DNA from: Eubacteriales bacterium
Lineage (GTDB): Bacteria; Bacillota; Clostridia; Oscillospirales; Oscillospiraceae
Direction of reading: 5' to 3'
DNA length: 64,000 nucleotides
Assembly (NCBI GenBank): GCA_030536515.1
Contig: JAUNPV010000001.1
Span: forward strand, 186,001-250,000
Each line of letters starts with the position of its first letter. The first letter of the stretch is position 1. The notes under the pieces are model-generated. The model had not been told where the DNA came from, did no database searches, and saw only the letters and a list, made by a program, of their open reading frames with translations. The translations under genes and the position numbers were made by a program. Positions 32,830-40,708 of the stretch are shown piece after piece.

Positions 32830-34113
32830 TCAGATAGTCACAAAGAAGCTGGCAATCACCAGGCCAACCAGGGTGGACACCATGACCCACAGGATGGTCT
32901 TTTTCAGATATTCGTTGACATCCACCTTGGTGAAGTCGGAAATCCAGACATTGTGGGAGTTGGTGGGGTCGCAGACGGCCTGGACGTTGGAGTCCAGACG
33001 CAGGGCCACCATGGCGGCGATGGGGTTCATGCCGGAGGCGGCCAGCAGGGCCACCACGCCGGAGCCCAGGCCCCAGACGTTCAGAGGTCCCCGGTAGATG
33101 GCCAGCACACTCAGCAGGCCGAAGACCAGAACAAACATCAGGGTGCTGTGGGGAATCATGGCGGAGATGACGGGCTGCAGAACAGCGGCAACCTCGGGAG
33201 CCATAACAGCCTTCAGGGTCATGCCAATGCCAATCATCAGAGCGGCAGCACCGGCAGTCTCCTGGATGCCCTCGACAAAGGAGGCGGAGACAACCTGGAC
33301 CACATTTCTGGGGGTGGACAGAATCAGGGTGCAGACAATGCCGATGAGGATGGCGGGAACCAGCTGCATCTTGCACACGAAGACCAGAACCACGGGGATG
33401 ATGGGGCTGACCAGAGCGATGGAGCGGACGTTCTTCTCAGCAGCCTGCTCGGCGGGCATCGCCCAGGCCTTGCGGGTCTTGCCGCCCAGCTTGATGGACC
33501 AGACAATCCAGACAATGGCCACCACAATCAGGGGAATGCCGCACAGCCAAGAGTAGGAGGTGACGGTGGCCACATCCAGGCCCAGGGTGTCGATGTAGAC
33601 GCCCAGGGTGCCCACGCTGAAGGTCACGCCGATGCCGTTGGCGAACAGCAGAACGGAGCCTGCGGTGATGGGGCTGACACCGGCGGAAATCATAATGGGC
33701 ACGATGATGGTGCCAACCAGGATGAACATTCCCAGACCGTTGGATGCGGCGAAAATCAGGGAAGCCACCAGCAGGAAGGCCAGGGCGATGGGCAGGGGCT
33801 TGTCACCGGCCAGCTCCGCAGCCTTGCGGATGATGGTGTGGGTGACGCCCACCTTGGTCAGGACCTTGCCGAACCAGCCGCCGAAAATCAGACCGGCGAT
33901 GGCGGTGCTCATGCGCATGGCGCCGCCTTCCAGAACGTCCTTTGCCACCGTGAACTGGGCGGCGTCAGAGGACAGGAAGGGAATACCGGCCACCAGGGCG
34001 ATACCCACAGCCATAATGGGCAGAGCCAGGATGGTGGGCAGCTTGCGGGCCATCATCAGGACCACGCAGACTGCGAAAATCAGGAAAATGCCGAATGCTT
34101 GTACAGTTGCCAT
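32830..34113 (-). CDS. Ion-transporter-superfamily permease (GntP/citrate-like)
   Basis: This 427-residue protein has ~11 membrane segments with the paired-half layout of GntP/CitM-type carriers: an early ARKLPTILALPIMAVGIALV block, GLGMFILVGTIIVPIM, and a second-half NVWGLGSGVVALLAASG with DPTNSHN. It probably brings the operon's substrate, a small carboxylate or cyclic amide, into the cell. It sits between the FAD oxidoreductase (83 bases upstream) and the hydantoinase-like gene (182 bases downstream, hairpin-rich). Exact family assignment is tentative. Confidence 0.72.
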   Translation of the reverse strand: MATVQAFGIFLIFAVCVVLMMARKLPTILALPIMAVGIALVAGIPFLSSDAAQFTVAKDVLEGGAMRMSTAIAGLIFGGWFGKVLTKVGVTHTIIRKAAELAGDKPLPIALAFLLVASLIFAASNGLGMFILVGTIIVPIMISAGVSPITAGSVLLFANGIGVTFSVGTLGVYIDTLGLDVATVTSYSWLCGIPLIVVAIVWIVWSIKLGGKTRKAWAMPAEQAAEKNVRSIALVSPIIPVVLVFVCKMQLVPAILIGIVCTLILSTPRNVVQVVSASFVEGIQETAGAAALMIGIGMTLKAVMAPEVAAVLQPVISAMIPHSTLMFVLVFGLLSVLAIYRGPLNVWGLGSGVVALLAASGMNPIAAMVALRLDSNVQAVCDPTNSHNVWISDFTKVDVNEYLKKTILWVMVSTLVGLVIASFFVTI

Positions 34114-34148
34114 TTGTAGATTCCTCCATTTTTTTATATTCTCAGGTT

Positions 34149-34176
34149 AGGCATACGGGAGTCGAACCCGTATGCG
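34149..34176. repeat. Intercistronic hairpin resembling a tRNA T-arm
   Basis: GGCATACGGG-AGTCGAA-CCCGTATGCG: a 9-bp stem with a T-loop-like GTTCGA on the minus strand. No cloverleaf can be built around it. It lies between two operon genes. Confidence 0.5.
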
Positions 34177-34195
34177 AATGCCTGAAGAATCCGGG

Positions 34196-35566
34196 TCAGA
34201 TTTCCAGGTATGCGCCCTGGGACACAAGAGCCTGCTGCAAGGCGGGAACGTCCACCAGCCGGGCGGGAACGCTTTCCCGGGCGGCCATGGCGGCGGCGGT
34301 TCCGGCAGCCTGGCCCATGGCCCCCACGGTGGGGGTGGTGCGGATAGCCGCCTGGGCTTCAAAGGTGGCGGACACACAGCGGCCGGTGACAATCAGATTG
34401 TCCACCTCGTTGCAGACCATGATGGAATAGGGGATGGCGTAGTAGCTGCCGGGCGTGCTCATAAAGGTGCTGGCGGTGCCTTCGCCCTTGGGATTGTGAA
34501 TGTCGATGGGGTAAGCGGTGTGGCATACCCGGTCGGGGAAGGTCCGGCAGGAGAGAATGTCCTGGGCGGTCAGGGTGTAGCAGCCCACCAGCTGCCGGGA
34601 GCCCCGGATGCCTACCGTGGGGCCGGTAAATTCCACCATGGCATTTTCAAAGCCGGGCACGTATTTTCTCAGGAACACATCCAGCTGGGCGCACTGGCGG
34701 CGGCCCAGGACCTCTGCGTCGCTGAGGCTGGCGGCATCGGTGCCGTCGTGGTCCACAATCCGGGTGGTGTTGACAATGTACTCGCCGGGCCGGCCGGTGC
34801 CGAACAGCAGCACATTTTCCCGGGGGATGGACAGGCGGCCCTGGGCCTTTTCGTAGAGGAACTCCTCCTCGAAGCCCTGGATGTCCAGGGCGGGAGCGGC
34901 GGGAATCAGCTCGCCGTGCTTCATCAGGGCGGCGAAACGGTCGGGATTGTTCAAAATGTAAGAACGGAGGGCCTCGGTGTCCACGCCGCAGTATTTCATG
35001 TTCATGGTCATGGGCTGGGCAGCGCCGTCCTCCGGGCGGCCCTTGGTCATCTCAGCCCCGGCCCAGGCGGCGATGTCGCCGTCGCCGGTGGCGTCGATGT
35101 AGATTTTGCCCCGAACGGTGTTGAGGCCGTCCTTATTGCACACGGTCAGGCCGGTGATACCGCTGCCCTCCCGGGTCACAGCGCCGGTGAAGGTGTGCAG
35201 CAGCACCTGGCACCCGGCCTGAATCAGCTTTTCGTCCAGCACCAGCTTGAGGCCCTCGGCCTGGAAGGGGGTGATGGTGGAGGTGTACTGCTTGTTGTCC
35301 AGAATGTGGCCGATGGAGCAGCCCCGGGACACCATTTCCGCCACCAGCTCCTCCATGATGCCGGTGATAATCTGCTTGTCCCCTGCGTGGAAGGTCATCA
35401 TGGGGCCTACGCCGCAGCCGGTGAGGGAGCCGCCCAGACAGCCGCTGCGCTCCAAAACCAGCACCGAGGCCCCGTTTCTGGCGGCAGCCAGAGCCGCTGT
35501 GCAGCCGGACACGCCGCCTCCCACCACAACAACGTCAAAACACTTGCCGTAAAGCTCCTTACCCAT
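34196..35566 (-). CDS. FAD-dependent oxidoreductase (FAD_oxidored type)
   Basis: This 456-residue protein has the dinucleotide fold DVVVVGGGVSGCTAALAAARNG near residues 11-32 followed by an acidic LER. IDATGDGDIAAWAGAE and DNLIVTGRCVSATFEAQ are typical of the FAD_oxidored family, often found next to hydantoinase-like or amidohydrolase genes. It is the first gene of the minus-strand operon and presumably oxidises or reduces the imported substrate before ring opening. Substrate unknown. Confidence 0.83.
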   Translation of the reverse strand: MGKELYGKCFDVVVVGGGVSGCTAALAAARNGASVLVLERSGCLGGSLTGCGVGPMMTFHAGDKQIITGIMEELVAEMVSRGCSIGHILDNKQYTSTITPFQAEGLKLVLDEKLIQAGCQVLLHTFTGAVTREGSGITGLTVCNKDGLNTVRGKIYIDATGDGDIAAWAGAEMTKGRPEDGAAQPMTMNMKYCGVDTEALRSYILNNPDRFAALMKHGELIPAAPALDIQGFEEEFLYEKAQGRLSIPRENVLLFGTGRPGEYIVNTTRIVDHDGTDAASLSDAEVLGRRQCAQLDVFLRKYVPGFENAMVEFTGPTVGIRGSRQLVGCYTLTAQDILSCRTFPDRVCHTAYPIDIHNPKGEGTASTFMSTPGSYYAIPYSIMVCNEVDNLIVTGRCVSATFEAQAAIRTTPTVGAMGQAAGTAAAMAARESVPARLVDVPALQQALVSQGAYLEI

Positions 35567-35688
35567 GCCTGCGCCGCTCCCTTCGAAAATCAGAATTTAT
35601 CAATATATGTCAGCATGATTGACGGTTACTGGAAATACTATTTCTGTTTTGCATAAACAAGCTGCTGTTTTTCTTCTTCGTTTATCTA

Positions 35689-35717
35689 AGAATACCATTT
35701 CTTTCACAAACTGTCAA
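35689..35717 (-). promoter_or_regulatory. Promoter of the FAD-oxidoreductase/hydantoinase-like operon
   Basis: TTGACA (within the palindrome at 35701-35739) and TATTCT are spaced by 17 bases on the minus strand. Confidence 0.7.
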
Positions 35718-35739
35718 TTACTTTGACAATTTGTGAAAG
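35701..35739. promoter_or_regulatory. 39-bp palindromic operator
   Basis: CTTTCACAAA...TTTGTGAAAG, with inner TGTCAA/TTGACA arms. It covers the -35 box of the operon promoter, 123 bases before the first operon gene and ~190 bases from the RpiR gene. It is the likely binding site of that regulator. Confidence 0.7.
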
Positions 35740-35929
35740 CCAAATTTCAGGCAGAAAACTTGTGCACTTTTCACAGTTCCGCAGCATCCGCACCGAAGCA
35801 CAGACCCGGGGCACCAGTCGAAAGCCCCGGATTTCTCCGCCGGTCAAGAAATGGCGCGATATTGGTTGCATATTCCGGGAAAATATGATATATTGCATAT
35901 AATACTATTTTTTCGGGAGGAGGGCGCCT

Positions 35930-36784
35930 ATGACTTCCCCGGTGATTGCCAAAATCATCTCCATGCAGACCAGTCTGACCGTCAGCGAAAACGAAATTGC
36001 CCAGTATGTGATGAACAATGCCGATACCGTTGTGGCCAGCACCATCACAGCCATGGCGCAAAACACAGGCACCTCAGAGGCCAGCATCAACCGCTTCTGC
36101 AAGAAAATCGGCTATAAGGGCTTCAACAGCTTTAAGGTGGCCCTGGCCCAGGACAGCTTTTTCAGCACCCGCCAGCAGTCCGCCGTCACCCAGGACGGAA
36201 GCCTGCTGGCCTCCATCAACCAGGACTACACCCAAATGCTGATCAATACCACCGCCCTTCTGGACGAAAATCAGCTGCTGAAGGCTGCCGAGGCCATGGC
36301 CGATGCCGGTCATATTTTTATTTTCGCCACGGCGACCACCGCCCTGGTGGCCCGGGAGCTGGAAATGCGGCTGGGGCTGGTGGGCCTGTTTGCCAAGGCT
36401 GTCTGCGACCCGGGAGAAATCCGGGTCTACGCCAACCATGTGACCCGGGCGGATTTTGTGATTCTCATGGCCCCGACTCTGCTGGTCCAGGAGCTGTACC
36501 ATGCGGTGACCATGTGCCACGACAGCGGCGCCAGGCTGCTGTCCATCACCAGCTACGACGCCCCCAAGCTCAGCGACAGCATCGATTATAAATTCATCAT
36601 CAGCGACAAGATTACCACCCGCTATTCCGTGTCCATTTCCAACAACCTCATGTACCTGTACGTCGTGGACGTGCTCTACTGCGCCCTCCTGGAGGGCGAC
36701 CGCTCCCTGAAGCGCAAGAGACTGAACAGCGACTCCATCCTCTACAGCCAGCAGCGGACGGATAATTATTTCTTTGAATACTGA
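35930..36784 (+). CDS. MurR/RpiR-family transcriptional regulator
   Basis: This 284-residue protein has an N-terminal HTH_6 domain (about 1-78, with TSEASINRFCKKIGYKGFNSFK) and a C-terminal SIS-like effector domain (about 105-250, including HIFIFATATTALVARELE). RpiR proteins usually sense sugar phosphates or amino-sugar acids. It is divergent from the FAD oxidoreductase operon, with a long palindrome over that operon's promoter, so it most likely controls it. The Shine-Dalgarno is GGGAGGAGG. Confidence 0.87.
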   Translation: MTSPVIAKIISMQTSLTVSENEIAQYVMNNADTVVASTITAMAQNTGTSEASINRFCKKIGYKGFNSFKVALAQDSFFSTRQQSAVTQDGSLLASINQDYTQMLINTTALLDENQLLKAAEAMADAGHIFIFATATTALVARELEMRLGLVGLFAKAVCDPGEIRVYANHVTRADFVILMAPTLLVQELYHAVTMCHDSGARLLSITSYDAPKLSDSIDYKFIISDKITTRYSVSISNNLMYLYVVDVLYCALLEGDRSLKRKRLNSDSILYSQQRTDNYFFEY

Positions 36785-37176
36785 CAGAAAAGGAAGCGCC
36801 CGGAGCAAATGCTCCGGGTGCGTTCATTTTCGCAGCCTCAACGTTACGCACACGCCATCGTGGTCGGAAGGAAACCTATTGGGGGTAGTGGAACAAGACC
36901 GGCGTTCAGCCGCCTCATCGCCGAAGGCGATGAAAAATGAAGCCATACGTTTCTTTGGGGCTTTTCGGGGAACCAAGGAAAACTTGTTTTTCTTATTTCG
37001 GCGGAAAGCCCCCCAGCCGTCAGGCTGGATAATAATCTTGCGAAAGATTTTTATTAAGAAATAGTATGATTCTTTACTATCTCATCACCGCGTGATAAAC
37101 TAATAATACAAGGGCTCCCTGACGGTGATTCATGGGCCCAATCAAATTTGACGTTAACGCAGGAGGGAGAACAGAA
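36785..37176. other. Intergenic gap with terminator and repeat E
   Basis: It holds the RpiR terminator (GCGCCCGGAGCA hairpin, 36797-36823), a small CATCGCC/GGCGATG hairpin near 36930 and repeat E copy 2 (37000-37067). No gene is seen. Confidence 0.7.
37000..37067. repeat. Repeat family E, copy 2 (left boundary of a 1-kb unit)
   Basis: GGCGGAAAGCC...CAGCCGTCAGGCTGG...AAGAAATAGTAT. It is inverted relative to copy 3 (37944-38015), with the orphan gene 37177-37893 between them. Unlike the other copies it does not follow a gene end. Confidence 0.75.
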
Positions 37177-37893
37177 ATGACCGAACTGGAAACTTTACAG
37201 CGAGCAAAAATGTACATGGAACAGCTGGCAAACGGCATTGACCCCATTACGAACGCCCCCATTCCTGAGCAGGATGTTGTAAACAATGTGCGGCTGTCCC
37301 GGTGCTTTTTCTATGTGTGCGGCGTGCTGGACCGTGCTATTGAGCAGGAGAGAAAGAATGCATCGAAAAATCTGCCTGCGTTTCACATCAGCGTTCAGGA
37401 GGCTGCCAAAATCCCCCCGCTGGACAGACCGGTGGGCATCAGCCAGCTTGCTGAACACATCAGCAGATGCATTGGCGAAAACCAAATGCGGAAATTATCT
37501 CCCACAACCATTACATCGTGGCTGGTGGAGCTGGGAATTCTGGAGATTCCGGAGGACGGTCATGGAAAGCGGCCTACCAGCAGAGGAATTTCCCTCGGCA
37601 TTTCCACAGAATCGCGGATGGGAGCCAACGGAGAGTACACCGCCGTTCTGTACGCCCCAGCCGCCCAGCAGTTTATTTTGGACAATTTGCCTGCCGTGCT
37701 GGACCGCTTCTCCAAGGAAAACCATGGTGCCCCATGGAGCCGGGATGAGGAAGACTTTCTGATTCAGCAGTTTCAGTCCGGCGTACCGCTGGCTAAAATT
37801 GCTATGGAACTAAAGCGCACCCGCGAAGGGATTCGAAAACGTCTGAAGAAGCTGGGTGTGCTTGAAAACCAGAATACGCCGCCACGCATCTGA
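37177..37893 (+). CDS. Conserved-looking protein of unknown function between inverted repeats
   Basis: This 238-residue soluble protein is not recognised. Residues 1-65 form a helical region with two Cys, residues ~95-140 look like a winged-helix (SQLAEHISRCIGE...TSWLVELGILE), and the C-terminal 45 residues contain an HTH-like segment (LAKIAMELKRTREGIRKRLK), so a DNA-binding role is plausible. The start at 37177 follows AGGAGGGAG; the upstream ATG at 37132 lacks a site. Copies 2 and 3 of repeat E flank it in inverted orientation. Confidence 0.7.
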   Translation: MTELETLQRAKMYMEQLANGIDPITNAPIPEQDVVNNVRLSRCFFYVCGVLDRAIEQERKNASKNLPAFHISVQEAAKIPPLDRPVGISQLAEHISRCIGENQMRKLSPTTITSWLVELGILEIPEDGHGKRPTSRGISLGISTESRMGANGEYTAVLYAPAAQQFILDNLPAVLDRFSKENHGAPWSRDEEDFLIQQFQSGVPLAKIAMELKRTREGIRKRLKKLGVLENQNTPPRI

Positions 37894-37943
37894 TGTGAAT
37901 TGCGGGGAAAACGAATGGCTCGTTTGGGTATCCTGCGGATTTG

Positions 37944-38015
37944 GATACTATTTCTTAACAAAAACCTTTCACAAGATTTTTATTATCCTGCCTGACGGCT
38001 GGGGGGCTTTCCGCC
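37944..38015. repeat. Repeat family E, copy 3 (right boundary of the 1-kb unit)
   Basis: ATACTATTTCTTAA...GGCTGGGGGGCTTTCCGCC: the reverse complement of copy 2. It provides an AAACC...AAGATTTTTATT terminator for the 238-residue protein gene. Confidence 0.75.
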
Positions 38016-38027
38016 CAACTAAGAAAT

Positions 38028-38066
38028 GTGAAATGAAATAAATCCCCCACGCCCGCAGGCATTTTA
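38028..38066. repeat. Partial inverted copy of the GTGAAAT array centre
   Basis: GTGAAATGAAATAAATCC...CCACGCCC...AGGCATTT matches the reverse complement of 29398-29434 with few changes. Confidence 0.7.
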
Positions 38067-38308
38067 CGGGCCAGGCACATTTGACTATTTGGACAGTCTG
38101 CCTTGCCGGGAGCGGCAGGCGGCAAAAAAGAGTCTGCAAGAAATCACTGCCAATGCGCAAGCGGCAATACAGAATAAAACAAACTTCAAAATCAACTGCA
38201 ATGGAAAAACCCAACCGGGAGCCTCATTCGTGGGGCTCCCGGTTGTTGGCACTGCGTAGCAAAAAAGGGCAAGCAGGGGAATTACTCGAAAATCATATTA
38301 TTTACTTA

Positions 38309-38347
38309 TAAAAATCTTTAACAAGATTTTCATTAAGAAATGGTATT
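38309..38347. repeat. Repeat family E, copy 4 (short)
   Basis: Only the ATAAAAATCTT...AAGATTTTCATTAAGAAATGGTAT end is present. On the minus strand AAAATCTT-GTTA-AAGATTTTTAT forms a terminator just after the UroD-like gene. Confidence 0.65.
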
Positions 38348-38357
38348 AGATGTCCTA

Positions 38358-39386
38358 TCAGCCAAACTGCTTGGTGGCTTTCACCAGGGCGAAGATGTTT
38401 TCGCTGGGGGTATCGGGGCCCAGGGCGCAGCCGGGGCCGATCATCAGGCCGCCCTTGCCACGGAACAGCTCCAGCAGCTCCCTGGCCGCTGCGGTGACCT
38501 CCTCGGGCTTGCCGCTGTTGAGCATTGCAGGGTCCAGGTTGCCGGACATGACGAAGTGGCCGCTGCCAATCTGCTGCACCTTCCGGGGGTCGGTGCGGGC
38601 GTCAAATTCGAACATAGGAATGCCGGTCTCGGCCAGGTCCGGCAGAATGGGATCGGTCCAGCCGCAGATGTGGCAGATGGTGGGGATGCCCTCTGCCTTC
38701 AGCTGCCGGTTCAGCCGAATCTCAAAGGGCTTGGCGAACTTCCGGAACACAGCAGGGGACACCACGCTGCACCCCTCGGAGCTGTTGCCGTAGCTGGTGC
38801 AGTGGCCGCCGGCCTGCCGGCACAGCCGGTGCATATCCAGGGCAATCCGGGAGGTCTGCTCCATGAGGGCCAGCAGGTTCTCCTCCTCGTCCTCGTCCAG
38901 CAGGGTCATGAGGAACTCGTTCATGCCCACCAGCAGGCAGCCCAGGGAGAAGGGCCCCTGGTCGGCGTTGGCTCGGAGGAAAACGTCGTTGGCATTGCAC
39001 CACTGGGCCATTTTGTTGATGGATTCCAGGTAGATGCAGATGCGGTCGGATTTGGTCAAATCGACGTTTGCCAGGTCCTGGATAATCTGCTGGATGGGCC
39101 GGGGCTGGAAGTCCCTGGTGACGGCGGCAATGTCGTTGGGGTAGACCACATCGGCCCCGCAGGCACTGGCCAGCAATGCCGTGTCCACATCCAGCAGAAT
39201 GCCGTCGGTGTCGTATTTCTGCTGGGCGGCAATGAGGGTGCTGGCGATTACATCGGAGGAAGACCGGTATTCGGCCATGGTGACCCCGGCCTCCCGGGCG
39301 GCCATGAGAAAGTTGTGGGTCATAACGGGCACCCGGTCGGGGACCCCGCCGGCCATGACGGTGCGGATGCGTTCAATTCGTGTCAT
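38358..39386 (-). CDS. UroD/MtaA-family methyltransferase-like protein
   Basis: This 342-residue protein has the uroporphyrinogen decarboxylase fold signature. Zinc-type ligands of the MtaA/MtbA/CmuA branch are visible as HIC (TICHICGW, near 246) and a later Cys (GPGCALG, near 322), which favours a corrinoid:thiol methyltransferase-like role over heme synthesis. It lies apart from the heme/B12 operon and is divergent from a sugar-type ABC transporter. No corrinoid protein gene is adjacent. The start follows AAAAGGAGATAA. Confidence 0.75.
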   Translation of the reverse strand: MTRIERIRTVMAGGVPDRVPVMTHNFLMAAREAGVTMAEYRSSSDVIASTLIAAQQKYDTDGILLDVDTALLASACGADVVYPNDIAAVTRDFQPRPIQQIIQDLANVDLTKSDRICIYLESINKMAQWCNANDVFLRANADQGPFSLGCLLVGMNEFLMTLLDEDEEENLLALMEQTSRIALDMHRLCRQAGGHCTSYGNSSEGCSVVSPAVFRKFAKPFEIRLNRQLKAEGIPTICHICGWTDPILPDLAETGIPMFEFDARTDPRKVQQIGSGHFVMSGNLDPAMLNSGKPEEVTAAARELLELFRGKGGLMIGPGCALGPDTPSENIFALVKATKQFG

Positions 39387-39650
39387 ATGAAATTATCTCC
39401 TTTTAATATAGTGTTTTTCTGGCTTCATCTTACCGCAAAAGGAGCCCGGGCTCAATGCTCGGCCCATCAACAATGATGTGGTATCTGTGTAAAAAATTGT
39501 CATCAGAGAATGCCCAAATTGTGCATAGTACAAAATCATGCAAGGGGTGCACGAAAATATGCACAGCTTAAAGGTGTACCTTCACCGCTTTTTTGTGTAT
39601 TATATAGACACAAAGCAGCACACAACAAAGAGCATTGGAGGTTCCCCATC
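39387..39650. promoter_or_regulatory. Divergent control region with TGCA-rich dyads
   Basis: GTGCAC...GTGCA-type inverted sites (GTGCACGAAAATATGCAC, 39547-39564, and TTGTGCATAGTACAA near 39518) lie between the UroD-like gene and the ABC operon. A weak -10 (TATAGA) lies near 39603. This is a probable target of the downstream YesN-type regulator. Confidence 0.4.
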
Positions 39651-40694
39651 ATGGCATCAACACAACCGAGGTGCGAGAAGAAAAATTTGTTCAAGGTCTT
39701 CTTCGACTGGTTCCTGCGCCGCCCGGAAAGCGGCATCATTCTGATTCTGCTGATTTTCGTCACCATCGCCACCTGCGTCAACCCCACCTTTTTGTCCCCC
39801 AGGAACGTGGTCAACATTCTCAGGGCCTCCGGCTTTACCATGATCAGCGTGGTGGGAATGTCCATGATTCTGGTCATCGGCGGGCTGGACCTGTCCATCG
39901 GCTCCATCTTCGCCCTGAGCTCCATCGTTACCTGCATCTCCATCACCCAATGGGGGCTGCCGGTTCCGGTGGGCATCGTCATCGGCCTGGCGGTCGGCGC
40001 CGTGTGCGGATTGTTAAACGGCTTTCTCGTTGTGAAAACGGCGATTCCGCCTATGATTGTCACCCTGGGAATGCAGTATGCGCTGCGGGGCACCGTGTCC
40101 GTCATCACCAAGGGCGTGCCCATTTACCCTCTGCCTGAGAGCTTCACCGCCCTGGAGCCTGCCAAGCTGGCGGGCATCCCCCTCATCGTCATCATTGCAG
40201 TCCTCATTGCCGTTGTGGGCCACATCGCATTGTCGCGTACTTACTTCGGCCGCTCGGTCTACGCCATCGGCGGCAACCAGGAGGCCGCCCGGATATCCGG
40301 TGTCAACATCAACCGCACCAAGCTGCTGGTTTATGTACTCATGGGCATTCTGGTGTCCTTTGCCGGTATTATGACCGCCTCCCGGCTGGGCTCCGCCGAG
40401 CCCTCCACCGGCACGGGCCTGGAAATGAAGGTCATCTGCGGCGCTATCATCGGCGGCATCTCCATCTCCGGCGGCATGGGCACCATGCTGGGCGCAGCGC
40501 TGGGCGCTGTGTTCATGGAGGCTCTGACCAACAGCCTGACGGTGATGCGCATTTCCGTCTACTGGCAGAACGTGGTGTTCGGCGTGGTTATGATTTTGTC
40601 GGTTCTGCTGGACCAGTACAAGCGTGCGCTGATTCGCCGCCAGTCCATCAGGAATACCGAGCTGAAGCGAAGCGCCGCCTCTGCGGGAAATTAG
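39651..40694 (+). CDS. Ribose-type ABC transporter permease
   Basis: This 347-residue BPD_transp_2 family membrane protein has 8-10 helices. The motifs GLDLSIGSIFALSS and ARISGVNINRTK (cytoplasmic EAA-like loop) match RbsC/XylH permeases. The start at 39651 follows TTGGAGG; the longer frame to 39510 crosses the promoter. It is the first gene of an operon permease-ATPase-binding protein-sensor kinase-regulator, an order typical of sugar uptake linked to YesMN signalling. Confidence 0.92.
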   Translation: MASTQPRCEKKNLFKVFFDWFLRRPESGIILILLIFVTIATCVNPTFLSPRNVVNILRASGFTMISVVGMSMILVIGGLDLSIGSIFALSSIVTCISITQWGLPVPVGIVIGLAVGAVCGLLNGFLVVKTAIPPMIVTLGMQYALRGTVSVITKGVPIYPLPESFTALEPAKLAGIPLIVIIAVLIAVVGHIALSRTYFGRSVYAIGGNQEAARISGVNINRTKLLVYVLMGILVSFAGIMTASRLGSAEPSTGTGLEMKVICGAIIGGISISGGMGTMLGAALGAVFMEALTNSLTVMRISVYWQNVVFGVVMILSVLLDQYKRALIRRQSIRNTELKRSAASAGN

Positions 40695-40708
40695 TATAAG
40701 GTGAGCTT

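Larger units (their letters stand above)
37894..38357. other. Intergenic gap with three repeat fragments
   Basis: It holds repeat E copy 3 (37944-38015), part of the GTGAAAT array (38028-38066), a stretch whose frame reads RQAAKKSLQEITANAQAAIQ (about 38108-38170) without a start and so perhaps a gene remnant, a CAACCGGGAGCC / GGCTCCCGGTTG hairpin (38208-38248), and repeat E copy 4 (38309-38347). Confidence 0.6.

Noticed and set aside
34149..34176. tRNA gene on the minus strand
   Set aside because: Only a T-arm-like hairpin exists; no acceptor, D or anticodon stems can be built around it.
38081..38311. 76-codon ORF after the orphan gene
   Set aside because: It runs through a hairpin and repeat sequence and has no ribosome-binding site. 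A different frame looks more protein-like but lacks a start.
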